A DNA stretch of 64,000 bases from Thalassotalea_B piscium_A (GCA_049347715.1 CP186339.1:1178001-1242000); one strand, 5' to 3'. Counted from the stretch's first letter, positions 1 to 9,919 are shown. The notes: generated from the sequence alone by a model not told the origin. Numbers and translations: made by a program.

Positions 1-1232
1 TCCGTTTGTTTAGTGAAATTGGCGGCAAGTTGCTCAGGAAAAGCAATTTCAAAACAAATAAGGGGTAAAATATGTAGGTTTTGCGCAATGAGATTATTTT
101 GAACATAGCTACCGCGTGAAAAAGATGATTGCGCTAAATTAAAAAGCGGAGCAAGCGGTCTTAATAAATCACCAAAAGGAACAAATTCTCCAATTGGAAG
201 TAAATGATTTTTATAGTAACGATTATTGTTATTATAAAAATAACTGCCTTTTATATCTGATTTATATTGTTGGCCAAGAACAATTAGACTGTTATAGGAT
301 TCTCGTGATTCGAAATTATAATTGAGTATACCTGTAATTATCGTACTTTTATTTAGTGCAGCAGATCGATTAGCAATATCGAGAAACTCTTGAGTCGTAG
401 TTAACGGTTCAATACCGGTAATCGCTGACTCAGGCCAAATGATTAAATCAGCATCATAATTATCTTTGGTTAGGGTCAGATATTTCATCATGGTTGGCCA
501 TTCTTGCGCTTGATCCCATTTCAATTCTTGTTTGATATTTCCTTGTACTAACGCGGTATTTATTGATTTACCTGTTAATGTTCCCCATTGCTGATAGTGA
601 CTCCAAACTACAAGGCTCATTATCAAGGCTAAGCCTATTAGTGGTTTCACTCTGTCTACTTGGCTAAAAAGACGAACGACAAGTACACTGATGAGAATGA
701 TGCAAAAACTTATACCAATTTCACCAATAATTGGGGCAAGTGCTGCTAAAGGACCATCTATTTGACTATAGCCGAGAGAAAGCCAAGGAAAGCCAGTCAG
801 TAAATTTGCTCTAAGCCATTCAGCCACTAACCAAGCTAAAGGTAATAAATACAGGTTGAGTTGTTTATTAGTGCTAAATCTAGTACTGAGATAGCAGGCA
901 AGGGCAGGAAAAATAGCGAGATACGCAGCAAGTAGTAACATTAATAGTAATGACACTATAATAGGAGTACCACCAAAACGATCGATACAAACATATACCC
1001 AACTAATTCCTGCGAGAAACCAGCCTAAACCGAAATAAAATCCATGTTTAAAGGCCAATTTACTTGTTTTATCTCTTAGTTGGTAAAACCATAGAGGCAA
1101 AACAACTAAGGTTATCCACCATTGCGAAAAAGGTGCGTAAGCAAATAAAAGGCAAAGTCCAAGTACAAAACTACGCCCATAAGCTTTCGCTTCAGCGAGT
1201 AAAGAAGAGGGTGATAACATCATATTTTTCAT
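1..1232 (-). CDS. lnt: Apolipoprotein N-acyltransferase Lnt (3' end cut by window edge)
   Basis: Inner-membrane enzyme that adds the third acyl chain to the N-terminal cysteine of lipoproteins. The minus-strand frame opens at ATG 1232 (MKNMMLSPSSLL) and stays open to base 1, giving 410 codons, about 80% of the family length. The N-terminal half is a run of hydrophobic membrane segments and the C-terminal half is a nitrilase-like domain. The expected catalytic triad is visible: E268 in WPESAI, K341 in YYKNHLLP and C393 in LICFE. The gene follows corC by 29 bases in the corC-lnt order usual for gammaproteobacteria. Only the C-terminal part is missing, because the window ends. Confidence 0.95.
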   Translation of the reverse strand, partial: MKNMMLSPSSLLAEAKAYGRSFVLGLCLLFAYAPFSQWWITLVVLPLWFYQLRDKTSKLAFKHGFYFGLGWFLAGISWVYVCIDRFGGTPIIVSLLLMLLLAAYLAIFPALACYLSTRFSTNKQLNLYLLPLAWLVAEWLRANLLTGFPWLSLGYSQIDGPLAALAPIIGEIGISFCIILISVLVVRLFSQVDRVKPLIGLALIMSLVVWSHYQQWGTLTGKSINTALVQGNIKQELKWDQAQEWPTMMKYLTLTKDNYDADLIIWPESAITGIEPLTTTQEFLDIANRSAALNKSTIITGILNYNFESRESYNSLIVLGQQYKSDIKGSYFYNNNNRYYKNHLLPIGEFVPFGDLLRPLAPLFNLAQSSFSRGSYVQNNLIAQNLHILPLICFEIAFPEQLAANFTKQT

Positions 1233-1261
1233 CAGGTTATGAAAAATAACTAGGGCTAAGC

Positions 1262-2140
1262 TTAATCAATCACTTTCCCTGAAATATGATGGTCTTTTGG
1301 AATAGTCACTTGAATCGTTTGAATTCTTCGATTATTTGCTGAGGAAATTTTAAACTCAAAGCCATCCATCTCAATGATTTCACCTTTTTTCGGCATATGA
1401 CCAAATTTATGTAAAATAATGCCACCTAGGGTGTCAGCATCATCTTCATCAAGACCACAACTGAAGTATTCATTAAATTCAGGAAGTTCAATCAAGGCTT
1501 TTACTTGATAAACGTTGCCCGCAAGGAGTTTAATGTTTTCTTCAATTTCATCGTCAGTTTCATCTTCAATTTCGCCAACGATAAGTTCGAGTATATCTTC
1601 AATTGTTACAAGGCCAGATACGCCACCGTATTCATCAACTATAATTGCCATATGAGAGCGTTGAGAGCGAAACTCTTTTAATAAAGATTCCACTTTCTTA
1701 CTTTCAGGAATAATAATTGCCGGTCTAATTACTTGTTCCAGAGTGAATTCTTCTGTTTTTTGATTAAACCCATACGCGAGTAAATCTTTGGCAAGTAAGA
1801 TACCTTCAACATGATCTAAATCTTCTCTGATCACAGGAAATCTTGAGTGACCTGAATCAATGATGATAGGTAAGGATTCATTAAAAGGATCGCTGATGTC
1901 GATAGTGACAATTTGTGAACGGGGTATCATAATATCCCGAACTCGCATGTCTGAGACTTCTAATACGCCCTCGATCATGAGCTTAGTTTCTGGTTTGATT
2001 AAATCTCTGTCTTCAGCATCATTTAATACTTCAACAAGAGCGTCTTTTTTTTGCGGTTCTCCAGTAAATAGTTGCAATATTTTATTTAAAATTGACTTAT
2101 TTGAAGAACCGTTACTAGAGTGAGGATTGTCATCGCTCAT
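1262..2140 (-). CDS. corC: CorC/YbeX, CBS-domain protein linked to Mg/Co efflux
   Basis: 292 residues, the same length as E. coli YbeX/CorC. Two CBS domains span roughly residues 65-190 (DIMIPRSQIVTID begins the first). A C-terminal transporter-associated CorC_HlyC domain follows (about 200-285, with the TLGGIIL motif). The N-terminus is hydrophilic, as in the short soluble CorC form without a DUF21 membrane domain. Family knowledge links it to magnesium/cobalt homeostasis and to ribosome-related phenotypes. It sits between ybeY and lnt as in E. coli, with a 108-base gap to ybeY that may hold its own promoter. Confidence 0.93.
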   Translation of the reverse strand: MSDDNPHSSNGSSNKSILNKILQLFTGEPQKKDALVEVLNDAEDRDLIKPETKLMIEGVLEVSDMRVRDIMIPRSQIVTIDISDPFNESLPIIIDSGHSRFPVIREDLDHVEGILLAKDLLAYGFNQKTEEFTLEQVIRPAIIIPESKKVESLLKEFRSQRSHMAIIVDEYGGVSGLVTIEDILELIVGEIEDETDDEIEENIKLLAGNVYQVKALIELPEFNEYFSCGLDEDDADTLGGIILHKFGHMPKKGEIIEMDGFEFKISSANNRRIQTIQVTIPKDHHISGKVID

Positions 2141-2248
2141 AGAGCTTTTTATCTTCCTGTTAATTATTAATAGTTTTTTAGTTTGAAACCAAATTTAACT
2201 ATTTTCAAGTTTATTTTTAATTAAAATGTTTAAGTTAACAATAATAAC

Positions 2249-2701
2249 CTAAACGGTGTATGGATCATTAATATTAAGTTGGCTAAGCAAGCTAATTTCT
2301 AATGATTCCATTTCTTCGGCCTCTTGATCATTGATATGATCAAAGCCCAGTAGATGTAAGCATCCATGAATCACCATATGTGCCCAGTGATCTTGGAGGT
2401 TTTTACTTTGTTCTATTGCTTCTTTGGCAACGACATCAGCACAAATAACTAAATCACCTAATAGATTAAGTTCAATGCCCTCAGGTACTTCAAATGGGAA
2501 CGATAGTACATTTGTCGGTTTATCGTTTTGACGATATTGTGCGTTGAGTTGTTGGCTTTCATCAATATCAACGACTCGAATAGTGAGCTCGAAAGGTTTG
2601 TTATATTGTTGTAATGCACAGGTAGCCCATTTTACAAAGTCTTGCTCTTGAGGGAGCTGTAACGCTTGACAAGCAATTTGCACATCAACATCAATGTTCA
2701 T
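2249..2701 (-). CDS. ybeY: Endoribonuclease YbeY (rRNA maturation, zinc enzyme)
   Basis: YbeY is a zinc-dependent single-strand endoribonuclease acting in 16S rRNA maturation and ribosome quality control. The signature HGCLHLLGFDH supplies the three metal ligands H112, H116 and H122, counted from the chosen start. A longer reading from 2746 is possible, but ATG 2701 (MNIDVDVQ) fits the family start. It overlaps the end of the upstream phoH-like gene by 11 bases (ATGAACATTGA), as expected for translational coupling. That gives 150 residues, the normal length. Confidence 0.94.
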   Translation of the reverse strand: MNIDVDVQIACQALQLPQEQDFVKWATCALQQYNKPFELTIRVVDIDESQQLNAQYRQNDKPTNVLSFPFEVPEGIELNLLGDLVICADVVAKEAIEQSKNLQDHWAHMVIHGCLHLLGFDHINDQEAEEMESLEISLLSQLNINDPYTV

Positions 2702-3746
2702 TGTTGTTACCTTGGTAGTCTTTTTTCTGTTGTGCTTTAAGGGCATTCATTTTTTTATCATGAGCATCATATGCATCAACAATACGAGCTACAACAGGAT
2801 GACGAACCACATCTTTAGATTGAAAAAAGTTAAAACTCACACCGGGAATATCAACAAGTACTTCAATAGCATGTCTTAACCCTGATTTTTGCCCACGGGG
2901 TAAATCGACTTGAGTAATATCCCCAGTGATAACCGCTCTTGAATTAAAGCCAATTCGTGTTAAAAACATTTTCATTTGTTCAACAGAGGTATTTTGGCTT
3001 TCATCTAAAATAATATAAGCATCGTTAAGTGTTCTACCGCGCATATAAGCTAAAGGGGCTATTTCAATTACATTGCGTTCAATGAGTTTTTCTACTTTCT
3101 CAAAACCTAGCATTTCAAACAATGCATCGTAGAGGGGTCTAAGATAAGGATCAATTTTTTGTGATAAATCACCGGGTAAAAAGCCAAGTTTTTCGCCGGC
3201 TTCAACAGCAGGACGTGTTAACAAAATACGTCTGACTTCTTGTCGTTCAAGAGCATCAATAGCACAAGCAACGGCAAGATAGGTTTTTCCTGTTCCTGCG
3301 ACACCGACACCAAAACTAATATCATTTACCAATACATTCTGAACATATGTTTGTTGGTTAACGTTACGAGGTTTGATAATCCCTCGTTTAGTTTTTATCG
3401 TCACCATCTTTTGATAGTCAACATCTACTTTGCTCGGGGCCTGTTCAAGTGTATCAGCACTAAGAATAGCTAAATGAACCATTTCATCGGTAATTGTTTT
3501 TACTTCACCTTTGACTGTTGCTGTTTCAATATATAAGTCAGTTAACAGTTTTGCCACAGCGTTGGTAGCATGGCTAAGCCCAACAATTTTAAATTCATTA
3601 CCGCGATAACTAATTTCAACCCCTAAACGTTTTTCTATTGTTTTAAGGTTGTCATCCATAGGACCACATAAGTTAGCCTGTCTGTTATTATCAACAGGAG
3701 ATAATTTAATTATTTGCTGTGTATTCTTGCTCAAGTTGTTATCCAA
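2691..3746 (-). CDS. ybeZ: PhoH-like ATPase YbeZ
   Basis: 351 residues. The P-loop GVAGTGKT is at about residues 148-155 and the Walker B segment is AYIILDESQNT. An N-terminal region of about 120 residues, probably KH-like, precedes the ATPase domain. YbeZ is an ATPase that works with YbeY on RNA. The gene overlaps ybeY by 11 bases and lies 2 bases after miaB, so miaB, ybeZ and ybeY look like one transcription unit. No defect is seen. Confidence 0.93.
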   Translation of the reverse strand: MDNNLSKNTQQIIKLSPVDNNRQANLCGPMDDNLKTIEKRLGVEISYRGNEFKIVGLSHATNAVAKLLTDLYIETATVKGEVKTITDEMVHLAILSADTLEQAPSKVDVDYQKMVTIKTKRGIIKPRNVNQQTYVQNVLVNDISFGVGVAGTGKTYLAVACAIDALERQEVRRILLTRPAVEAGEKLGFLPGDLSQKIDPYLRPLYDALFEMLGFEKVEKLIERNVIEIAPLAYMRGRTLNDAYIILDESQNTSVEQMKMFLTRIGFNSRAVITGDITQVDLPRGQKSGLRHAIEVLVDIPGVSFNFFQSKDVVRHPVVARIVDAYDAHDKKMNALKAQQKKDYQGNNNEH

Positions 3747-3748
3747 CC

Positions 3749-5191
3749 TTACGGTGTAAAAGTTTCAACACCAAGACTGTCTTTAGTCTTAGTAGATGTT
3801 TGATGATGATTGTTAGCTAAAATGTCTGCTGGAGAAAGCGCTATTCTCAGACCCATTTCTGCTTCGGTGCGAATTAATTTACCACGAAGAGAATTAGCGT
3901 AAACATCGGTAATTAACACATCAACAAATTGTCCAATAACATCAGGTGATGCTTCAAAGTTAACAATGCGGTTATTTTCAGTGCGTCCTCTAAGCTCCAT
4001 CGGATTTTTCTTCGATGGTCCCTCAACTAGAATACGTTGCTCTGTATTTAACATTTGTCTGGCAATTCGTAATGCTTGTTGAGTAATTCTATCTTGTAGT
4101 AATTTTAAACGTTCTTTTTTTGTCGCTTCTGTAATATCGTCAGGTAAATCTGCTGCTGGTGTTCCTGGGCGGGCGCTATAAATAAAACTAAAGCTTAAAT
4201 CAAAATCAATTGCTTGGATAAGATCCATTGTTGCTTGAAAGTCATCATCAGTTTCACCTGGAAATCCAATAATAAAATCGGAAGACATGCAAATATCAGG
4301 ACGTGCTTTTTTCAACTTCCGAATCTGTGATTTATATTCTAATGCAGTATGCCCACGTTTCATTTGTACTAAGATGCGGTCAGAGCCACTTTGTACGGGT
4401 AAGTGTAAGTGACTGACTAATTCAGGAACGTCTTTATAGACTTCGATAATATCATCAGTAAATTCTACAGGGTGTGACGTGGTGTAACGGATTCTGTCAA
4501 TGCCATCGATGGTGGCAATAAGTCGAATTAAATCAGAAAAACGACAAATGGTATCATCATGCATTTTACCGCGATAAGCGTTAACATTTTGACCTAATAG
4601 ATTAACTTCTCTAACGCCTTGTTCAGCTAATTGCGCTATTTCATATAAGACGTCATCCATCGGGCGACTAACTTCTTCACCACGGGTGTAGGGAACTACA
4701 CAGAAGGTACAGTATTTACTACAACCTTCCATAATGGAAACAAATGCTGTCGCTCCTTCTGCTTTTGGTTCAGGTAAACGGTCAAATTTTTCAATTTCTG
4801 GGAAACTTACATCGACTACAGGATTATGATCACCGGTAACTTGTTGGATCATTTCAGGTAAGCGATGCAAGGTTTGAGGACCAAAAACCATATCAACAAA
4901 TGGCGCACGTTGGCGTATAGCATCACCTTCTTGAGAGGCAACACATCCCCCGACACCAATTAATAAATCAGGTTTTTTATCTTTTAAATTTTTCCAACGT
5001 CCGAGCTGATGAAATACCTTCTCTTGTGCCTTTTCTCTTATAGAACAAGTGTTGAGTAAGATAACATCTGCATCTTCGGCCTCTTCTGCCAATACAAATC
5101 CATGGGTGGAATCTAAAAGCTCAGCCATTTTTTGCGAGTCGTACTCGTTCATTTGACAGCCCCAAGTTTTGATATATAACTTCTTACTCAT
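3749..5191 (-). CDS. miaB: tRNA-2-methylthio-N6-dimethylallyladenosine synthase MiaB
   Basis: Radical-SAM methylthiotransferase that converts i6A37 to ms2i6A37 in tRNAs reading UNN codons. 480 residues. The N-terminal UPF0004 domain has cluster cysteines C12, C48 and C82. The radical-SAM motif CSKYCTFC supplies C156, C160 and C163. A TRAM domain lies at about 380-445, followed by a polar tail. It is the first gene of the miaB-ybeZ-ybeY-corC-lnt series. In E. coli the same block lies beside ubiF, which is also nearby here at 8750. Confidence 0.96.
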   Translation of the reverse strand: MSKKLYIKTWGCQMNEYDSQKMAELLDSTHGFVLAEEAEDADVILLNTCSIREKAQEKVFHQLGRWKNLKDKKPDLLIGVGGCVASQEGDAIRQRAPFVDMVFGPQTLHRLPEMIQQVTGDHNPVVDVSFPEIEKFDRLPEPKAEGATAFVSIMEGCSKYCTFCVVPYTRGEEVSRPMDDVLYEIAQLAEQGVREVNLLGQNVNAYRGKMHDDTICRFSDLIRLIATIDGIDRIRYTTSHPVEFTDDIIEVYKDVPELVSHLHLPVQSGSDRILVQMKRGHTALEYKSQIRKLKKARPDICMSSDFIIGFPGETDDDFQATMDLIQAIDFDLSFSFIYSARPGTPAADLPDDITEATKKERLKLLQDRITQQALRIARQMLNTEQRILVEGPSKKNPMELRGRTENNRIVNFEASPDVIGQFVDVLITDVYANSLRGKLIRTEAEMGLRIALSPADILANNHHQTSTKTKDSLGVETFTP

Positions 5192-5290
5192 TTATACTTG
5201 CCTAAAATTTGTTCAATAAAGATAAAAAGAGGCGTATTTTACTCTTTCTTCCCACTGGAGGCTAGTGAAACTAAAAATAGTTGTTGTTTC

Positions 5291-8113
5291 TTATGATAAT
5301 TGCATCAGTGGGATAGATATAACTAGCTGGCTGCCCTGATTTTGTTCATTAAATGTATTAACTGAGGCAACGTGTTTATTGGCAATCTGACGAATGTAAT
5401 ACATTGCCATATCAAAGTTAATTCTACTTTTAAAATGTGCAAAGCTGTCGCCATCGTCACTGATCGTCAGCCATATCTTATTTTTAAATTCTTGAAGTGA
5501 AATTTTAAAGTTTCGACCATTACCATTTAACACAGCTGAAATGACCGCTTCGTAAATCATAGTATAAATATCTGATTGCAGTTCATAATTTAATTTTTCA
5601 TCATTAAGCTCATGACTATACTCAATATTGATGTGATATTTTTTGTGTACAAAATCAGCTAAATAAGGGATGGCTATAGCTAAAGAGTTCCCATAGAGAT
5701 TATCAGGTACTTTAGTCTGAGACTTATCGCTAAGTTCTTTAATCGACTCTTGAAGTAAGTTTTTGATTTTTATTTGCGTGTCATTAATTTGAGTATCATT
5801 ACTCGGTGGTACTGTTTCACATAAACTGAGAACATGAGATAAATTACGGCTGACATTTAACGCACTCTTCCCTCGGGTTTTTATATCATCGGTTAAGAGT
5901 GAATGTATATGGCTGATTGATCGTCCTCTGAGATACATTAACCAGCAAGTGGCTAAGATAAATATCACAACGATGATGGCATAAAGTACTCGAAGCTTGG
6001 GAGTCCAATACCAAGGGTAAGCCACATGAATTTGAGTGAATGCTTTTTTCTTACTCCATTGACCTAAGCTGTTAGTCCCCATTAACGTAAGATAATAGCT
6101 CCCTGAGGCTAAGCCGGTAAGGGTTAATTGGTGACCATTAATAGGATGCCAAATACCATTATTTATTTGATATTTGAATTGCTTATTTTGCCCTGAACGA
6201 TAATCTAATGATGCAAGGTCAAGCTGGATAACATCATTAGCTGATTCAATATTAATTTCTTTATTTAGCATAAACGATCGCCCTGAAACAGTCGTTTTAC
6301 TGATAAATATATCCGGATCATAATTAGCCGTTTTTTGTAATGGTATGGTAACAACACCACCATAATGACCAAGATAGACAATATTATTATAAACAATGGG
6401 TTCACTAGTGAAGCTAAATTTTTCGGTGTTAGGTGCTAGTAATATTTCTTGTGTTTCCGGATTAATTCTAAATAATCCTTTACGAGAGGGCGCCCAGATT
6501 TCATCATTAATTAATTTTGCTTTACCAAAGTCTATCCCTAAGCCAAATTGATTTAAAATTTCGCCGGAATAATTAAGTACAAACACACCATTATTCATTG
6601 AGAAGGCGAAAATTTTACCGTGTGCATCAACTAATGAGATAATTTTACTCGAACCAGGTAATTTAATTGTTTGAATTGATTGCGTGATACTATTGAGTAC
6701 ATCTATGCCTGCGGCAGTCGCTAACCAGATGGTGTTATTACTGCCAGAAATACTATCGATTATTTCTGGGGAGCTAAAGTTGTGTTGCTTATCAATAATG
6801 CTCTTCACTTCATTGGTTTTGTGATCAAAAATGATAATGCCATTGCCATCAGTACAGAGGTATAAAAGATTATCAATCACATTGATATCGAGTAATAATT
6901 GATTATTTTCTTTAAAAGGTAATTTTATTAAAGTATTAGTTTTTGCTGTGTACTTCCATAAACCACCAAATGTTGCAATATAAAGACTGTCTCCAACCGT
7001 TTGTAAGTCTGTAATCCGTCTGTTTTTCCCTTGCAATTTAGCTTTGTTTTCATCGCTAAATAACTGACTCAGCTGATTGAACGTATGTAGTCCATCGCCA
7101 TAACTACCCAATATTATTTCATTATTATAATGTTCAAGTTTGATTGCATTTATCCGGGCATTAAAATAAAAAGGCTTATTTTTGAGGTGTTGAGAGGATA
7201 TTTTTTTAACGCCATCGCCATTGTAATACCAAATAACATTTGAACTATCATGATATATATTACTGACACCTAATGATAGAATTTGAGGAAAGTTATGCTT
7301 TAATGGCTCTAGTTTTTCGTTATATTTGTGAATTTTTCCGGCTTCGTCTAAAACAAAAAAATCGCTACTATCATAAGCTTTGCTCATGCCTTTGACCGTA
7401 TAATTTATTGCTAAATCTTGCATCAAATGGCCATTTAAATAAGTCGCTATTTTTTTCTCATGAACGACAGCCAGTTTATCACCTAAACTAATCGCTTCCG
7501 ATATCGGTTGTTGCAATAAAGTGGTGTAGCCTTTATTCGTTAATAAATTTAGGGAGTTAGAATTAAAAAAGTAGAGTTCATCATTAGTTTTTATGAAGCT
7601 ATTGAGCCTGATGTTTTCATTTAAGGTGGTTGTTCTTTCTGTCAATGCATCATAAATGTAGAGGTTGTCTGAATAGATATAATACTTATCTTTAAAGTAA
7701 GTACACTGATAAACACTGTTATCGTTAATTTCTATATCGAGTGGTGTTGCTGTGCCAGTATTAGGTTCAAACCACCATATCCCTTTCGACTCAGTACAAA
7801 TCAACATTTTATTATTAATCAGTTCAGCGTTATGAGACCAAGTGAAAGGTAATTTCCATTTATTATTGTGGTTGGAGAAAGTGAGTAACTCTTTGCCATC
7901 AAAGCGAGTTAATCCTTGTTGACCGATCAACCAAATAAAGCCATTAGCGTCTTCGCTAATGGCTTCGATATTAGTCAACGTGAGTAATTGATTAGTTTCC
8001 GCAGCCCTTGCTATGGAAACTGTCAACAATAGTGAGGATAGCAGAGACCATAAAAGTAACTTTTTAATATTAGGTAATATTTGTAGATCAACCTTTAGGA
8101 GGGTGTGTTTCAT
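5291..8113 (-). CDS. Two-component-type sensor: beta-propeller, Y_Y_Y domain, TM helix, degenerate histidine-kinase-like ATPase
   Basis: About 940 residues from ATG 8113 (MKHTLLKV), which puts a signal peptide (about residues 10-37) at the N-terminus. A longer in-frame reading from 8254 lacks this arrangement. The periplasmic part holds Reg_prop repeats (ISEDANGFIWLIGQQGLTRF is the first). A Y_Y_Y domain follows (DLASLDYRSGQNKQFKYQIN). A transmembrane helix (LYAIIVVIFILATCWLMYL) leads to a cytoplasmic HATPase-like region. ATPase motifs are weak: the G1-like box is SDDGDSF instead of DxGxG, and the G2-like box is GSQLVISI. I see no clear phospho-acceptor H-box after the helix, so kinase activity is doubtful. 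The ligand is unknown. The start overlaps the upstream small gene by 26 bases, suggesting co-expression. Confidence 0.8.
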   Translation of the reverse strand: MKHTLLKVDLQILPNIKKLLLWSLLSSLLLTVSIARAAETNQLLTLTNIEAISEDANGFIWLIGQQGLTRFDGKELLTFSNHNNKWKLPFTWSHNAELINNKMLICTESKGIWWFEPNTGTATPLDIEINDNSVYQCTYFKDKYYIYSDNLYIYDALTERTTTLNENIRLNSFIKTNDELYFFNSNSLNLLTNKGYTTLLQQPISEAISLGDKLAVVHEKKIATYLNGHLMQDLAINYTVKGMSKAYDSSDFFVLDEAGKIHKYNEKLEPLKHNFPQILSLGVSNIYHDSSNVIWYYNGDGVKKISSQHLKNKPFYFNARINAIKLEHYNNEIILGSYGDGLHTFNQLSQLFSDENKAKLQGKNRRITDLQTVGDSLYIATFGGLWKYTAKTNTLIKLPFKENNQLLLDINVIDNLLYLCTDGNGIIIFDHKTNEVKSIIDKQHNFSSPEIIDSISGSNNTIWLATAAGIDVLNSITQSIQTIKLPGSSKIISLVDAHGKIFAFSMNNGVFVLNYSGEILNQFGLGIDFGKAKLINDEIWAPSRKGLFRINPETQEILLAPNTEKFSFTSEPIVYNNIVYLGHYGGVVTIPLQKTANYDPDIFISKTTVSGRSFMLNKEINIESANDVIQLDLASLDYRSGQNKQFKYQINNGIWHPINGHQLTLTGLASGSYYLTLMGTNSLGQWSKKKAFTQIHVAYPWYWTPKLRVLYAIIVVIFILATCWLMYLRGRSISHIHSLLTDDIKTRGKSALNVSRNLSHVLSLCETVPPSNDTQINDTQIKIKNLLQESIKELSDKSQTKVPDNLYGNSLAIAIPYLADFVHKKYHINIEYSHELNDEKLNYELQSDIYTMIYEAVISAVLNGNGRNFKISLQEFKNKIWLTISDDGDSFAHFKSRINFDMAMYYIRQIANKHVASVNTFNEQNQGSQLVISIPLMQLS

Positions 8114-8522
8114 TACCACATTTTGGATGTGACTTTGGTATTGCATCTTTGTCTTCAGGCTTTTGTACCAAAATGTAAGTAGGTTTACGCGGATCATTTT
8201 CTTCTTGTTTTTCGTTCCATTCTTTTCTAATTTTGTCCGCGTGAATTTTTCCATACTTTACTTCAAAAGCCGTTGCAATCATTTCAACGCCAAAATCATC
8301 CATTACCATAATTGAATTGTTATGGTAGCCACTATCAGTATCAAAATCTATATCTACAGTTAAGATTTTATCTGTTGGTAAGACAAGATCTGCGCGTAAC
8401 TTTGCAACAACAGCGCGATCCTTGTGTGCTTTTAATTTTGTTAAATTAGGTTTTTCAGTAAAGTCATAAATTAAATTAATATCTTTTTCTATGCGGACTT
8501 CTTTTTTTTGTAGTGTAGACAT
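8088..8522 (-). CDS. Hypothetical 144-residue protein upstream of the propeller sensor
   Basis: I do not recognise the family. The product is soluble, highly charged (many K, E and D) and has no signal peptide or membrane segment. A mid-protein stretch (KILTVDIDFDTDSGYHNNSIMV) looks beta-rich, and the tail is rich in Pro, Lys and His with one cysteine (HPKCGNETHPPKG). The frame opens at ATG 8522 with a purine-rich AAGGAAAG stretch just upstream. Its 3' end overlaps the sensor gene start, so the two are probably one operon and may be functionally linked. Confidence 0.6.
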   Translation of the reverse strand: MSTLQKKEVRIEKDINLIYDFTEKPNLTKLKAHKDRAVVAKLRADLVLPTDKILTVDIDFDTDSGYHNNSIMVMDDFGVEMIATAFEVKYGKIHADKIRKEWNEKQEENDPRKPTYILVQKPEDKDAIPKSHPKCGNETHPPKG

Positions 8523-8635
8523 AATCTTTCCTTAATTATTTGGACCGTTTATTATTTGAGCAAGTTTAGTATAACGACTATATTATTTTTGGCTAGTGCT
8601 ATTTGTTTGCCACTATTTACCGCCATAATGTTACA

Positions 8636-8663
8636 TTCACTCATTAATTTAACAAGTTATAAT
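8636..8663 (+). promoter_or_regulatory. Putative sigma-70 promoter for ubiF
   Basis: TTCACT at 8636-8641 and a consensus TATAAT at 8658-8663 are separated by 16 bases. They lie about 85 bases before the ubiF start. The site is between divergent genes and faces ubiF. Confidence 0.5.
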
Positions 8664-8749
8664 ACATTAAGTTTCTATTTGTTTACTTCTCGATTAACAT
8701 TATGAAGTTCAATAAAATATGTTGTGGTAGTTAACTGAGAGATAAGATC

Positions 8750-9919
8750 ATGAAAAGCTTTGATTGTATTATTGTTGGTGGTGGAATGGTTGGAGCTGCA
8801 AGTGCCTTATCTATAGCACAACTAGGTTTAACCGTCGCTTTAGTGGATAAAGCCCCCCCTGAAGATTTTCAAAATACACAAGCTTACGATTTACGTGTAT
8901 CTGCCATTTCTTTATCTTCTGAATATCTATTAACTAGTCTTGATGCATGGCAATTAATTCAGTCAATGAGGAGTTGTCCTTATCAACGACTAGGTGTCTG
9001 GGAACAAGAGCGTGCTTATACCGAGTTTAATGCACAGAGCATAGCCCAAAGTCATTTAGGGCATATTGTAGAAAACAGAGTTATTCAACTGGCATTATGG
9101 CAGCAAATTTCCGTAAGTAGTGAGGTAACATTATTTTGCCCAGACTCAGTCGTTAAGTTTGAACAGAACGAGAGTGACATTATTGTTACTTTAGCAAACG
9201 AGCAACTTAAGGCGAAAATGTTACTAGGGGCTGATGGCGCTAATTCCGCAATTCGCCAACAAGCGGGGATAGGTCTTACTGGTTGGGATTATCAACAAGC
9301 TGCGATGTTGATAAATGTAGAAACCGAATTAAACCAACAGAATATTACATGGCAGCAATTTAGACCTTCTGGCCCAGTGGCTATGCTTCCTTTAGCTGGG
9401 AATTTTGCATCGTTAGTTTGGTATCATAGCAAAGCTGAAATTCAACGTTTAGCCTCGCTTACTAATGCGCAGCTTAGTGTGGAAGTTAATCATGCTTTTC
9501 CCGAAAAATTAGGGGGTATAAAAAAAGTCTTAGCTAAAGGGGCTTTTCCATTAACTCGCAGACATGCTAATTCATACCAACAAGGAAAAGTACTTCTTAT
9601 TGGAGATGCAGCACATACAATTAATCCATTAGCCGGGCAGGGAGTCAATTTAGGATTTAAGGACGTGCTAGCTTTAAAAAATGTGATTGCAACCGCTATT
9701 GGTAATGGAGAGTGTTGGCATGATGAAAAAGTCTTGTCGAGATATGAACAACAGCGCCGTAAAGATAATCTTTTGATGATGTCGACGATGGATGCATTTT
9801 ATGGCATCTATAGTCATCCTTCAGGGTTGATCAAATCAATTCGCAATACAGGGTTATCGTTAATTAATAAATCATCATTTGTTAAGAAGAAAGCATTAGC
9901 TTACGCTTGTGGTTTATAA
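8750..9919 (+). CDS. ubiF: UbiF-type FAD monooxygenase (ubiquinone ring hydroxylase)
   Basis: 389 residues. The N-terminal Rossmann motif GGGMVGAASA binds FAD, and the second FAD motif GDAAHTINPLAGQGVNLG is typical of the UbiH/UbiF/VisC family. UbiF hydroxylates the quinone ring at C-6 in ubiquinone synthesis. I chose UbiF over its paralogues because the gene lies near miaB, transcribed away from it, as in E. coli, although here two accessory genes separate them. ATG 8750 follows GAGATAAG, a usable ribosome binding site. Confidence 0.85.
   Translation: MKSFDCIIVGGGMVGAASALSIAQLGLTVALVDKAPPEDFQNTQAYDLRVSAISLSSEYLLTSLDAWQLIQSMRSCPYQRLGVWEQERAYTEFNAQSIAQSHLGHIVENRVIQLALWQQISVSSEVTLFCPDSVVKFEQNESDIIVTLANEQLKAKMLLGADGANSAIRQQAGIGLTGWDYQQAAMLINVETELNQQNITWQQFRPSGPVAMLPLAGNFASLVWYHSKAEIQRLASLTNAQLSVEVNHAFPEKLGGIKKVLAKGAFPLTRRHANSYQQGKVLLIGDAAHTINPLAGQGVNLGFKDVLALKNVIATAIGNGECWHDEKVLSRYEQQRRKDNLLMMSTMDAFYGIYSHPSGLIKSIRNTGLSLINKSSFVKKKALAYACGL

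Noticed and set aside
2691..2746. Longer ybeY starting at 2746
   Set aside because: The extra 15 residues overlap phoH-like coding sequence and are absent from the family start.
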